NCBI GenBank assembly: GCA_030704615.1
Contig: CM060733.1
Coordinates: 34,968,001-35,032,000, forward strand
From: Takakia lepidozioides
Taxonomy: Eukaryota > Streptophyta > Takakiopsida > Takakiales > Takakiaceae
DNA length: 64,000 nt
Direction of reading: 5' to 3'
Positions 1 through 10,500 of this stretch are shown here, piece after piece. How positions within the stretch are numbered: the stretch's first letter is position 1; each line of letters opens with the position of its first letter. A model generated the notes under the pieces. It had not been told where the DNA came from, ran no database searches, and saw only the letters and a list, made by a program, of their open reading frames with translations. A program made the position numbers and the translations under genes.

Positions 1-1
1 C

Positions 2-763
2 CCCCAAACCCCTAGGAGGGGTCGGCTTCTTCCTAGGTTTCCTCCCCTTCGGCTTGGGCGGCCTGAGCCGGATCCTCGCCCCCGATGGGAAGCGCATAGG
101 ACTATGATACTGAGGACCGTCCAGCCTCGTTGTTGGGGGAATCATCTCGACCCTCCCACCCCCATCCGAGAAAATGTGGAGTTTGAGTATTGGGGGAGAC
201 GGTATGTTGTGAGAGCCGCTACACACCCTGCTATGGGTCGGGATTTATTCACGGTCAATGATATTGTGGTTCATCCTCGGAGAAACAACATGGTGGACTT
301 GTTTCCCTACTCCGGTCCATACTACACCTCCGCGGAGTTCCGTACATTATGCCTCGAAGCCCCATACATCCTACCCTACATTTTGTGTATCAACGGACAG
401 GATGTACGTAGACGGGGGTTGTCTCCCATTGAGATCAGATTTTGTGATGGTGACCCCGACATCTTCGGCAATGTTGCTGGGCTAGTCAATAGTTCTTTTG
501 GTCATCCTAGGAGAACCAATGTAATATGGGACGAGCGAAGCGATGGGCATGAGAGCTTTTGTGGTCATACGTCAGTATACTGTGAGGGGATGTACATGTT
601 TGTGATGACCTATGCTAGTAGGACTATTAGGGCTGGCAGCGAACTATTTGCATCATACGAGTTTTCTCGGGATGATTGGGACCTCCGATTACAGCGTGAG
701 TGGGATGTGTATGATAAAAATAGGGTTCCTTTGAGACAGGGATCGCGTAGAGGGGCATTGTAG
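2..763 (+). CDS. SET-domain-like protein, 5' end outside window
   Basis: The frame is open from base 2, so the ATG at 104 (219 codons to the stop at 761-763) need not be the true start. The upstream part is Pro/Arg rich. The C-terminal third looks like a SET methyltransferase fold. GNVAGLVNSSFG stands where the AdoMet-binding NHSC motif normally lies, and after a spacer R-T-I-R-A-G-S-E-L-x-x-x-Y matches the conserved R-x-I-x-x-G-E-E-L-x-x-x-Y segment. The usual His-Ser-Cys is replaced by Ser-Ser-Phe, so catalysis is doubtful. It could be a decayed or transposon-carried SET gene, since its surroundings are repeats. The SET call rests on two motifs only. Confidence 0.45.
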   Translation, partial: PQTPRRGRLLPRFPPLRLGRPEPDPRPRWEAHRTMILRTVQPRCWGNHLDPPTPIRENVEFEYWGRRYVVRAATHPAMGRDLFTVNDIVVHPRRNNMVDLFPYSGPYYTSAEFRTLCLEAPYILPYILCINGQDVRRRGLSPIEIRFCDGDPDIFGNVAGLVNSSFGHPRRTNVIWDERSDGHESFCGHTSVYCEGMYMFVMTYASRTIRAGSELFASYEFSRDDWDLRLQREWDVYDKNRVPLRQGSRRGAL

Positions 764-1679
764 ATATTCTCATGATGTACTTTGTATACATCCGATTAAT
801 CGATTCATGTAAAAAAAAATCCTTGTTGCTCGTGTGGGTTGCAACTTCGCATATGTGATCTAAACATACTTATGCACATGTGGACCAAATATGAGCTTGA
901 ACCAAGTTGATTCAATGGGTCATTCTAGTGTTGAACGCAGCTACGTGTCATAGAGACGGAAAATTGCGTTTCGCCTACAGATGATTTTTTTTTTATTCCA
1001 TTTTCAAGCCATATGCTTAATGATAGCATATGCAATGTGTGTGCAAAATTTGGGAGTAAACAAAAGTCATTTGGACCCATAACCAGATTTTGTTCTCTCA
1101 TTTGCACTCCAAAATTGAATTATTTACAACTTCATGCACTCTTTATAGAGAGTTTTGCAAAGTGACCCTAGAAACACACTTATTTTTTTTCCATTTGTTT
1201 TTTGTCCAATTTTTTTGCATGGATGTAGTGAAGCAAAGCCTGATGTCACAGAACAAAATAGAGCTAAAAATAAAATCATTACGCCCCTCAAAACCGCAAT
1301 AATACATTTTCTAAATGCAAATATTTATTTTAAATTCATTTAAATTCGGATTTAATTCAAAATTGGTGCAAGGGTGAGTGCGTCGTTGGGGAGGCAAATG
1401 TTTTTTTTTTTCTGCTGGATCTTTGTACAGGTGTTGCACACATATTCAAGCACATGTAGGAAAAAATGAAGCTTGAGCCATATCCGTTTGTTGTCCCCCC
1501 CCCTATGACACCATCCGGCCAGTTTTGGGAGGACCGATGGAAGGAGGCCCATGCGGGCACGGACGGTGAAGTGGACGTGCCCGGCATGAAACGACTTTCA
1601 ATCTTCTACGAGTTGCTATATTGGGCGGTACATATTCCACAAAAACACCATCAATATCCCTATGCATGCATGTGATATT
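764..1679. other. Gene-free AT-rich stretch
   Basis: I see no gene. Short frames on both strands are A/T-run driven and share no motifs with known families. Several T runs (for example near 985 and 1400) and an AT-rich block at 1280-1370 are the only structure. Confidence 0.5.
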
Positions 1680-2214
1680 CACTACAACAGATCACGGTAT
1701 ATATGACTGTATATATTACTATCCCGTAGTCATAAACGGTATATATGACTGCAATGACTTTAAGTCGTGCAAACCAAGTGAATACAATGAGTACAGTATG
1801 GTCGGTCATGGATGACTGCAGTAAGATGAACCAAGTGATACATCTCACTGTCATGTGGTAGTCATATGTACTTCTACCATACATGACTTAGTGTGCTGCT
1901 GCAAACTGTACACGTGTCTCATTTTAATAAGTCCAGGAGGTTTTCGTGGATGTGCGCCATATGACGTCTCCAAAAATTGACACGTGGCATATTATGAGGA
2001 GGCCTTGCAATCATTATCCTGACTGTCAACATACTAATATCTGGACACGTGGCATTGTATGATTATTATTATTTAAATATAAAAATATTTAAAGTCATTC
2101 CCATGACTAAGCCTGTAGGAGCTTATCGCCATGTGTTTTTCCAGGATATGACACATGTCAATGTATGATGTGATGTGTAGTAGTCATGGTATGGTACCTA
2201 CTGTAAAGTGGTTT
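1680..2214. mobile_element. CACTA-like non-autonomous element, degenerate
   Basis: It begins with CACTACAACAG followed by a cggtatat-x-tgactac-type block. The same start recurs at 14,650. CACTACAA is the usual first bases of plant En/Spm-type elements. The interior repeats short gtagtcat/atgactac words, as subterminal repeats do. The far end, near 2,205-2,214, only loosely resembles the inverse of the start, so the right boundary is a guess. No coding sequence is present. Confidence 0.3.
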
Positions 2215-2215
2215 G

Positions 2216-2595
2216 TTGGGTTGGACGCATGCCATCAAATTAGTTGTTTGAGAATTTGATTTTTAATATTATTTGGAAATCATAACCCGCCATCATTCAC
2301 AAGAAAGAACAAAGTGACAAAACTGTTGGGCATGAGCAAATTAAAACCACAGAGAGTAAACACATGGTAATGTAGCAAATGAAGGCAGTATTGAGGGAGA
2401 AACCACCTAAATGGCTGGAACATGAAAAAAAAGAAAGGGAGTACTTCACTGACGAAGAGGGTGAAGGATGGAAGAGCAAGGTTGACAACTGGCTGCTTGG
2501 AAGAAAGGGGCTGTGGTGGGAAATCCTGCCAAGGAGACCACGACAAACGCCAAATGGGAGTGAGAATCAAGCACACAAAGAGCTGCCCTCTTGCT
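2216..2595. other. No gene seen
   Basis: Open frames on both strands overlap each other and show no recognisable domain. The stretch leads into the tandem repeat starting at 2,596. Confidence 0.4.
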
Positions 2596-3865
2596 GGCCC
2601 TCTTGGATGAATCTAGACCCACACTCTATCTCTGCTCCTTCAGCTATCCATGCCTAATCTGCACAAATCATGCATTCATCATTGCCCTGCTGCTAGCAGC
2701 TGACAATGAAAGCCTCGAATTGTTCTAGGAAACACCCAACTCAACTTATCACACCAGTTCCTATGCTCAATTGCATCTTCTATTCTCTGTAATCCAACAG
2801 GCATTGACCTTTTTGCCTTGATTGTCCCACCGTTGACTGGGGTCAGAAAAGTATTCATTCCACAACTTCTTGTGGTCTCCGTTACTTGTTTCTGGATTCT
2901 TTCCTGTTGTCACATTGGCAGTATCATGTCAAAAGTCACTCCAAACTACAAAGGTTCACTCAACCAGCTAACTTGCAGAATTCAACATGAAAATTTAGAG
3001 CCGCTACTGATAAGAGGGAAAAACAGGGTGAAATGTGTTGAAGAAGGTGCCTTCATTAGCAGTGCCTGATTTTATCAATTCCATCGCTGCTGCTGCAGCT
3101 TCCAGTTGACCATCTACCCATGCAGGTTTCTTATAGCTATTGATCCACAAGGAATCATAGGTAATCTTGTGCTTGAAGTCGGGCCCTCTTGGATGAATCT
3201 GGACCCACACTCTATCCCTGCTCCTTCAGCTATCCATGCCTCTGCATAATTCATGCATTCATCCTTGCCTTGTTGCTAGCAGCTGACAATGACAACCTAG
3301 ATTTGTTCTAGGTAACACCCAATCAGCTTATCCCACTAGTTCCTATGCTGAATTGCGTCTGCTACTCTCTGTAATCTAATAGACATTCACATTTTTGCCT
3401 CGTTTGTCTCACCATTGACTAGGGTCAGAAAAGTATTCATGAACCACAGCTTCTCCTCATCTCTGTTACCTGTTTTTGGATACTTGAACTTGTTGTTACA
3501 TTGGCAGTATCATGTCAGTCACTCCAAACTATCAATGGTTCACTCAACCAGCTAAGTTGCAGAATGCAACATGAAAATTTAGTGCCGACTCTGATAAGAG
3601 GGAAAAACAGGGTGAAATGTGTTGAAGAAGGTGCCTTCATTAGAAATGCCTGATTTTATCAATTGTGCCGCTGCTGATGCGGCTTCCACTTGACCATCTG
3701 TTTCTTGTACTCATCCTTCCACATGGAATTATGATAGGTAATCTGGAGCTTGAATCCTGGCCCTCTTAGATGAATCTGGACCCCCACTCTATCCCTACTC
3801 CTTCACCTGTCCATGCCTCTGCACAAATCATGCATACATCCTTGCCTTGCTGCTAGCAGCTGACA
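2596..3865. repeat. Tandem repeat, ~580-bp unit, 2.2 copies
   Basis: Unit 1 runs 2,596-3,181, unit 2 3,182-3,758, and a partial unit 3 3,759-3,865. Each starts with ggccctcttggatgaatct (one mismatch in unit 3). They share blocks such as gctagcagctgacaatga, ggggtcagaaaagtattcat-like words and a long block around aaaaacagggtgaaatgtg. Divergence between units 1 and 2 is moderate, with small indels. No unit holds a convincing reading frame. Confidence 0.85.
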
Positions 3866-4099
3866 TGGAAGTAAAGCTAACTTCTAATCGATGCCTGTTG
3901 CAGGTATATTTCATTGCAACATCAAGAGAGTTGACAAGGGTGAATGTTGTAACCAAGGCACCAGTCATCCATCACTTTTTCAAAGACAATTGCTAGGCTT
4001 GTGACTATCACATGCTTTGGGCAGCAAGAACAGTTTTCCCTGGCCAACATTGAACATGTGGATTCTAGTCTACACATGGACTTTCACAACAATGCAGCC

Positions 4100-6150
4100 A
4101 ATGAATGGATTGGTTACGGTTGTGTTCAGAACGACATCTGGTACAATTCCGGCTTTGATGTTATCCCCATGCACCTCTTTGCCCTTGTCCCGGGCTTCAC
4201 CCCTACCCCCATCATTTGCTCATAGGTCTCCAAAGCCTCCATCCCACGTCCCTGCTGTGCATACCCTGCAAGCATCGCACTCCACGACACCACATCTCGT
4301 TCAGCCTTAGTGTTGAACATTCCCTTTGCATCCTCGATGCACCCACATTTTGCATACATGTCCACCAGGGTATTGTTCAGAATGACATTTGGTACAATTC
4401 CAGCTCTAAAGATGTCGCCATGGACCTCTTAAATCCCCTTTTCCAGAGCTGCCCAGGCAGTGTTCCGAATGACATTTGGTACAATTCCAGCTTTGATGAT
4501 ATCCCCATGCACCTCTTTGCCCTTCTCCAGGGTTGCCAGACTTGCACAAGCATTGCAAATGCACACAAACATGATGTGGCCGGGCTTCACCCCTTCCCCC
4601 ATCATTTGCTCATAGGTCTCCAAAGACTCCATCCCATGTCCCTGCAAGCATCGCACGCCACAACACCACATCTCGTTCAACCATTGTGTTGAACACTGCA
4701 TCCTCGATGCACCCACATTTTGCATACATGTCCACCAGGGTATTGTTCAGAATGACATTTGGTACAATTCCAGCTCTGAAAATGTCGCCATGACCTCTTT
4801 CCCCTTTTCCAGAGCTGCCAGGGCAATGTTCATGATGACATTTGGTACAATTCCAGCTTTGATGATATCTCCCCTTTTCCAGAGCTACCAGGCAGTGTTC
4901 CGAATGACATAAATTGGTAAAATTCCAGCTTTGATGATATCCCCATGCACCTCTTTGCCCTTCTCCAGGGCTGCCAGACTTGCACAAGCAATGCAAATGC
5001 ACACAAACACCCCATCATTTGCTCATAGGTCTCCAAAGCCTCCATCCCACATCCCTGTTGTGCATAGTGCAAACCCTGCAAGCATCACACTCCACGACGT
5101 CACCACATTTCGTTCAGCCATAGTGTCAAAAAATCCCTTTCCATCCTCAATGCATCCACATTTGGCATACATGTCCAGGTCAGGGCAGTGTTCAGAATGA
5201 CATATGGCACCTGCAATTCCAGCTTTGACCGATGTCACCATGGACCTCGTTCCCCTTTTCCAGGCTTGTGCACGCATTGCAAACACATACAAACACGATG
5301 TGGTTGGGCTTCACCCCTTCGCGCATCATTTGCTCACAAGTCTCCATAGCATTCGTACCACGTCCATGCTTGGTAATCCTGCCAACATTATATTCCACGT
5401 GATCAAAGATCGTTGAGGCATTATGTGTTGAACACTTGGTGATCATCCATGATGCTCCCCTTAACATATATGTTGACGAGGTTGTTGAGTAGAAAAACGT
5501 TCGGCGTGAATCCACTTTGGACAATGTGAGTGTGCACCTGCTTTCCAAACATGTTCACCAGGGTATTGTTCAGAATGACATCTGGTACAATTCCAGCTCT
5601 GAAGATGTCGCCATGGACCTCTTTCCCCTTTTCCAAAGCTGTCAGGGCAGTGTTCAGATTGACATTTGGCACAATTCCAGCTTTGATGTCCCCATGCACC
5701 TATTGCCCTTCTCCAGGGCTGCCAGGCTTGCACAAGCATTGCAAATGCACACAAACATGATGTGCTTCCCCCATCCTTTGCTCATAGGTCTCTAAAGCCT
5801 CCATCCCACGTCCCTGCCGTGCATACCCTGCAAGCATCGCACTCCACGACACCACATCTCGTTCAGCCATAGTGTGGAACACTCCTTTTGCATCCTAGAT
5901 GCACCCACATTTTGCATACATGTCCACCAGGGTATGGTTCAGAATGACATTTGGTACAATTCCAGCTCTGAAGCTGTCGCCATGGACCTCTTTCCCCTTT
6001 TCCAGAGCTACCAGGGCAGTGTTCATAATGACATTTGGTACAATTCCAGCTTTCATGATACCCCATGCACTTCTTTGCCCTTGTCTAGGGCTCAATGCGC
6101 CCACATTTTGCATACATGTCCACCAGGATATGGTTCAGAATGGGCAAGCG
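4100..6150 (-). pseudogene. Array of decayed PPR (PLS-type) gene copies
   Basis: Read on the minus strand, the same pair of pentatricopeptide repeats recurs about six times. The marker LVDMYAKCGCIEDA falls near 4,352, 4,717, 5,160 (variant), 5,547 (variant), 5,910 and 6,101, a step of roughly 365-440 bp that shortens at the end. The consensus runs AGIVPNVILNNTLVDMYAKC, then GYAQQGRGMEALETYEQMM, then CNACASLAALEKGKEVHGDI. These are typical P/L/S-type motifs of plant organellar RNA-binding PPR proteins. Frameshifts and small deletions break every copy (one near 4,560, others near 4,870 and 5,230), so no long protein is made. No E or DYW tail is visible. The step is longer than one PPR motif, so this is copying of DNA blocks rather than an ordinary solenoid. 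A related block lies in the opposite orientation at 15,365-17,670. Confidence 0.8.
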
Positions 6151-6269
6151 GCGCAGGGAGAAAAGACCATCCCCGGAATTTCTCATGCAGTGTGGTAAGG
6201 TGCCAGTTTCAACTATGCCATGAGAATTATGAAGGTCTCTTTTTTATCTTTCTGAATTGAGGGAAGATC

Positions 6270-6330
6270 TCAAGCTGAAGAGTTTATGGCCACAAGGTCG
6301 GCAAACAAAGTCTTATGAATACATTCTTTC
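6270..6330 (+). mobile_element. LINE 3'-end remnant
   Basis: The words ggccacaaggtcggcaaac and gtcttatgaatacattct match the 3' end of the LINE at 59,237-61,104 (minus) and of the fragment near 56,530-56,590. It sits directly before a long CT microsatellite. Confidence 0.55.
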
Positions 6331-6332
6331 TT

Positions 6333-6334
<2 letters not shown>

Positions 6335-6377
<43 letters not shown>
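6335..6377 (+). repeat. (CT)n microsatellite
   Basis: A short (TTTC)n run grades into an uninterrupted CT run starting near 6,339. It abuts the LINE 3' end, so it may have grown from that element's tail. Confidence 0.95.
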
Positions 6378-6379
<2 letters not shown>

Positions 6380-6381
<2 letters not shown>

Positions 6382-6706
6382 GATCCTCATGTCAATCTTC
6401 CTTCAGTTCAGCATTATGAAGGTCTTTCTTTCTCTTTTTGAATGAGATCATGTCAATCATGTCAATCTTCCTTTCAGTTCAGCCCACATACTTGAACTAT
6501 CAGCATTTCAAGACTCCCATTTTGATGCAGAGAAAGAATGTTTAGGGATAGGTTTTCCGTCAATTTGGGTTCAGGACATGACTCGGCATCACCTAGAATG
6601 CATAAGTCTCATAAAGAATTGTCAAATGTTTTGGGTAGTTTTCTCACCTCCAGAAGGTGACGTGTTGCAGCATTCAGATCCAATAGGGCACGGGCTTGCC
6701 AATCAG
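6380..6706. other. No gene seen
   Basis: Unique-looking sequence between the CT run and the LTR-like repeats. The words catgtcaatctt and cagttcagc occur twice (about 6,390 and 6,460). No coding signal. Confidence 0.4.
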
Positions 6707-6707
6707 G

Positions 6708-6795
6708 CTGTCATGCGCATACGTATCGCTACACAACTACATTGTTGTCCAAACCACACCACACATATATGCATAATACAATAGTCTGCCACAAT
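6708..6795 (-). repeat. 88-bp direct repeat, copy 2 (LTR 5'-end fragment)
   Basis: Differs from 7,153-7,240 at only a few positions. On the minus strand it starts TTGTGGCAGACTATTG, like the start of the LTR at 7,238. It ends abruptly at 6,708 where the similarity stops. Confidence 0.8.
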
Positions 6796-6796
6796 A

Positions 6797-7238
6797 TGAT
6801 ATGAAAACTAAACTCACGCTGTCTGATGACACAAAAACACGAAATACAACACAATCACTCGTTAAAATAAGAATCGAGCCAGGGGCACCCCAAGCTATGG
6901 GGACTCTACCCCACAACATCCTACACTCCCTCCATAAGTACACTCAAATACTAAGCTACGAGGGAGCTCGGTCGTGCAGGCTCAACTCGAGAGAGATGAG
7001 CCGCACGACTAACGAGCTCGTGAAGATAAGATGGTTCAGGTGTCAAGCTAAACTTGACACCTGACTTAACACTTGAACTAATTCCAAGTGTTAAATACAA
7101 ATAACTAGATTTATTCTAGTTAGTTTCACACTGTGTTTATTTAACTTGACAGCTGTCGTGCGCATACGTATCGCTACACAACTACATCGCTGTCCAAACC
7201 ACACCACACATATATGCACAATACAATAGTCTACCACA
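6797..7238 (-). mobile_element. Probable 3' LTR of the Ty3/gypsy element
   Basis: On the minus strand the sequence starts TGTGGTAGAC immediately after a purine tract (plus 7,241-7,250, cgcccccct a) and can be read to a CATATCA end at 6,797, about 442 bp. A second LTR start follows three bases later (6,793). The 88 bp at 7,153-7,240 recur at 6,708-6,795. Alternative readings are a small TRIM-like element with 88-bp terminal repeats, or a tandem LTR-LTR junction. No 5' LTR was found in the window. Confidence 0.5.
7036..7122. other. Three consecutive perfect stem-loops
   Basis: Stem 1 has arms 7,036-7,047 and 7,053-7,064 (12 bp, 5-nt loop). Stem 2 has arms 7,066-7,075 and 7,085-7,094 (10 bp, 9-nt loop). 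Stem 3 has arms 7,102-7,109 and 7,115-7,122 (8 bp, 5-nt loop). All arms are perfect. They lie inside the probable LTR. Confidence 0.9.
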
Positions 7239-7240
7239 AT

Positions 7241-7250
7241 CGCCCCCCTA
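7241..7250 (-). other. Polypurine tract of LTR retrotransposon
   Basis: The minus strand reads TAGGGGGGCG followed by AT and the TGTGG start of the LTR. This is the expected place and composition for a plus-strand primer. Confidence 0.6.
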
Positions 7251-7495
7251 GCTGGTGGTTAGGTCCCTCTAACTCCAGATAGCTACAAGATGTAATAGCC
7301 ACAGCCGTACTAAGTCCTCTATCATTATCCCTATTGTACTCAAACTTTATAGACCAATAGGCCGGGTATAAGAGTAGCTCCATCGTTAGTCGCCATCTTG
7401 CAATCTGTGAACTTGAGTCAGGATCTCGTGTGTTGGTCTTCTAGTAGCTTGGCTTTGCATTTCTTGTTAGCCTTCCATGGTTGTATCCATTCCCA

Positions 7496-7798
7496 CTATC
7501 CAATGCAATGCGGACATAACCAATCTCCATCATGAACCATCTCAAGAGGTGGAGTCAAACATCCCATATGCCAACCTCTAGAGCATCGATCACACACCAG
7601 CATGGTGGCTGCCCCTCTAACAAACCCACACAACATGCACCTCAAACTTGCAGGTACCAGTGCCAGGTTTGGGTCAATCTTGCCATCGACATTTGGAAGA
7701 TGACATGGCGCGCAATTACGCACATGGTCCTTCCAAGTCATGCCATCCCGATCCTCCAAGATCAGGACGCATAAGGACAATACCTCTCGAACCCTCAA
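7496..7798 (-). CDS. PHD finger segment downstream of gypsy integrase
   Basis: This 100-codon open segment has a clear C4HC3 zinc-binding pattern: C-M-L-C, then C-D-R-C, H-M-G-C, and W-L-C-P-H-C at the end, with the conserved Trp before the last pair (GDWLCPHC). PHD fingers of this class read histone H3 tails. It lies between the integrase C-terminus and the polypurine tract on the same strand, so it is probably the C-terminal domain of the pol polyprotein, where chromodomains sit in chromoviruses. A Cys/His-rich stretch upstream (NCAPCH) may belong to the same domain. There is no ATG at its start, and a frame break separates it from integrase. It could instead be a captured host fragment, but position and strand favour an element domain. 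Confidence 0.75.
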   Translation of the reverse strand: MRVREVLSLCVLILEDRDGMTWKDHVRNCAPCHLPNVDGKIDPNLALVPASLRCMLCGFVRGAATMLVCDRCSRGWHMGCLTPPLEMVHDGDWLCPHCIG

Positions 7799-7920
7799 AA
7801 TAACACGTCATGCAGTCACATCCAGGGTCGTTGGAGCAGTCTGCTGCAGATAAACATAGTCACCAGGGTTAAATCTCCGAACCCTAGGACGATAGCCCCC
7901 ACCACGTATGATAGCATATC

Positions 7921-8760
7921 TCAACGTATCACGATATTATGCAATGGCAAGGTTCTCGAAAGCCATGGGCATGACTTTCTTGAACAACTCCGCGTGCTGA
8001 CCACATGCACCCACACGTCCGGATCGTCAAGATTGAGGACTACTGTAGCCTCCCTACGAATAGATGCAGGCAAATCTGGCTCTTGGCCAAAGAAAGGAAA
8101 TAAGGCGAGAATGAGGCAAATGATGCTTGCTTGCTGAACCTGTAGCCCATGGCTAACCAGGTTAGCTGAAGGTCCCAATCTCCAAGGTGTCCTTTCTGCA
8201 AGCCATACTTGCACAAACCCCTCTTAACCGTTTGCACAACCCTCTCTGCCAAGCCATCGGCCTCAGGATGATCCCGAGAAGTGGTGCGGTGGTCTATCAA
8301 GGCCTTGTCACACAACGCCTGAAACTCCCCCAATAACTCTCTCCCTCGATCCGTGAGTACCTCAGCTGGAGCACCGAATCGGCTAAGTACACAATCCAAG
8401 AATGCATACGCAGCTCCCTCACTAGCCTTATCAGGCAATGGAACCAACTCGATCCACTTGGAGAAGTGCTCCACCATCACGAACACGTACTTGTCGTGGC
8501 GCATGGTCAATGGCAACAGCCCTACGAAGTCAAGACTCCACCTGTAGCCCAATCCCATGATCGGAAGAGGATGCAATTGTGGTGTAGGGGCATTGAATGA
8601 AGCACGCACCCTGTCACACACCATTCATCTAGCCACAAATTGTTGCACCTTTGTGTGCATACCACGCCACCAGTACTGCCCCTGCAGTAGACTATAAGTG
8701 CGTCGCACCCCAAAATGCCCCAATTCTTCATAGGCATGCCGCACTAACCGTGCCCGCTGT
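7921..8760 (-). pseudogene. Gypsy integrase (zinc-binding region and core)
   Basis: The zinc-binding part (about 8,640-8,740) reads GHFGVRRTYSLL, then YWWRGMHTKVQQFV, a typical H2C2-type N-domain. The catalytic core (8,040-8,624) shows WSLDFVG, LTDRGRE and GLAERVVQ, i.e. all three acidic residues of the D,D-35-E site. The core is followed near 8,100 by a one-base frameshift, because the expected ending FGQEPDLPASIRRE continues in the next frame (7,921-8,214). The core frame has no ATG in a sensible place. The protein inserts element cDNA into chromosomes. This copy cannot be translated intact. Confidence 0.9.
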
Positions 8761-9037
8761 GTTGGGGTGAGGCACAATCCTCACTCGACCATCCTCCCAC
8801 ACTCGGAGCAAGTGTGTCCCCTCCCACTTGAACCTCTTGGGCTCGTTGTAGGATCCGATTCCTCTCCTTGGCAATCATAGTGGCTGTCATGTCACCAGTG
8901 CGGAAATAGTCTAACACAGCTGAATCCTCATATATATCTTTGGTGCCACCTTGCTCATTGCTGGCCTCAGGGTCCTCAGACACTTGGTCTACAGTCATCC
9001 ATGTTATAGGTCCAACCTGGCCTTCCGCTACCAAGAT

Positions 9038-9444
9038 TCACAGAAATGCAGATGCATGCCATCCGGGCACCATCTCCTCATCCGTCTCACCATGCCACCG
9101 AGCTCCAGTGTCATCCTGTTGGCTCGTGCATAGATTGCGACTCAACCCATCTGCATCCCGATTGACTAGACCGGGTCGATGTACCACCTGAAAGTCATAT
9201 TCCTGGAGTATGAGTGCCCACCGTGCAAGCTTTCCTGTAAGCTTGTCTGACTCCATCAATCACTTGAGAGTGGCTGGTGATCCATGACAAGGGTGAAGAG
9301 ATTGTCGTATAGATAGCACCTGAAGTGTGCCATGGCCCACACTGCATCTAAGCATTCTCTATCATATGAGCTATACTTAGCCTCTGCAACGTTGTTCGAG
9401 CGGCTAGTATAAGCCACTACGAACTCTCTTCCCTCATCATCCAC
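9038..9444 (-). pseudogene. Gypsy RNase H and connection segment
   Basis: The segment 9,256-9,444 carries AYTSRSNNVAEAKYSSYDRE and LDAVWAMAHFRCYLY, the RNase H core as seen in Ty3/gypsy pol. The segment 9,038-9,259 carries [19 protein letters not shown] and ADGLSRN, the usual end of the domain before the integrase spacer. A frame change falls at about 9,256. The sequence then runs into an acidic, unconserved spacer (8,744-9,034). Confidence 0.9.
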
Positions 9445-9538
9445 TTATGTGAGCACTGCTCCAAGCCCCAACATGCTCCAATCTGTATGTAGCTGAAAGG
9501 ACGCCCCCTGATAGGTCGTCTCAAAATGGGCACCGAGA

Positions 9539-10500
9539 TCAACCTCGCATTGAGCTCTTGAAAGCTCGTTCTTGCTCATCTTTCCACTGCCACTCCTGGT
9601 CCACCTTGGTCAGCTTGGTTAGAGCATTTGCAATGGTACTAAATCCCTTGACAAACCGTCTATAATAGTTTTCCAACCCCATGAAAGCTCGAACTCGGCT
9701 CACATCCGTGCGGTGTGGAATCTGTGCAATGGCCTCTACCTTAGTCTGCTGCACCCCCAATCCTCCAGGATATATCATGTGACCCAGATACTCAATCTGG
9801 TTGTGGAAAAACTTGCACTTCCCCGGATGTAACTTCAATCCGTGCGCCCTCATGCGCTCCAATACCACCTGAAGGTGTCTCTCATGTTCCTCCACCGTAG
9901 CACTAAAGATGATGATGTCATCTATGTTGCACCGAGCAAACTCCACCCCTGCTAGAATCCTGTCCATGACTATCTGAAATTCTGCAGGAGTGTTCTTAAG
10001 CCCAAATGGTAAGAACCGCCATTGTTATAGGCAATCTTTCCCGTGCTCATTGATCCCCTAGAATGTCGTCTTCTGCTTATCCACTCCTTGATCGACAACT
10101 GATGATATCCGGATCGTAAATCCAAAGTGCTAAAGACCTTGGCATGCCCAATGGCATCAAAGATCTCCTCTGGTGTTGGCATGGCATACCTATCGGACTT
10201 GGTCTGACGATTTACAGATCGGTAATCATCGCACATACGTCTCTCCGTCCAATTGCCATAGACATCCTTCTTGGCTGGCATCACTGTGGCTGAAGCATAT
10301 TCTCCACCAGATAGCTCCACCAAACCAGCCTCCCAGAGGTCCTGAGTCCTCATCTGAATCAAGGACCTCTCCATGTCACTGTATCTATAGGGTCTCCGAA
10401 AGATTGGCGTGTCAGTGGTCAAATCAATGCGAATCTCTTGACCCTTCAGTGCTCCCAAGTCCTTCAAACTGAAGGCAAAGTAGTACCTGTAAGCCCTCAA
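9539..10500 (-). pseudogene. Gypsy reverse transcriptase
   Basis: The N-terminal half (9,970-10,500) has the gypsy primer-grip region, RRMCDDYRSVNRQT and motif A FSTLDLRSGYHQLSI. The C-terminal half (9,539-9,967) has the active-site block NIDDIIIFS, EHERHLQVVLERMR, GLKLHPGKCKFF and YLGHMI. The active-site motif reads N-I-D-D rather than Y/F-x-D-D, so the first residue is changed while both aspartates remain. A frame break between the halves removes part of the fingers/palm. The protein copies element RNA to cDNA; this copy is inactive. Confidence 0.92.
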
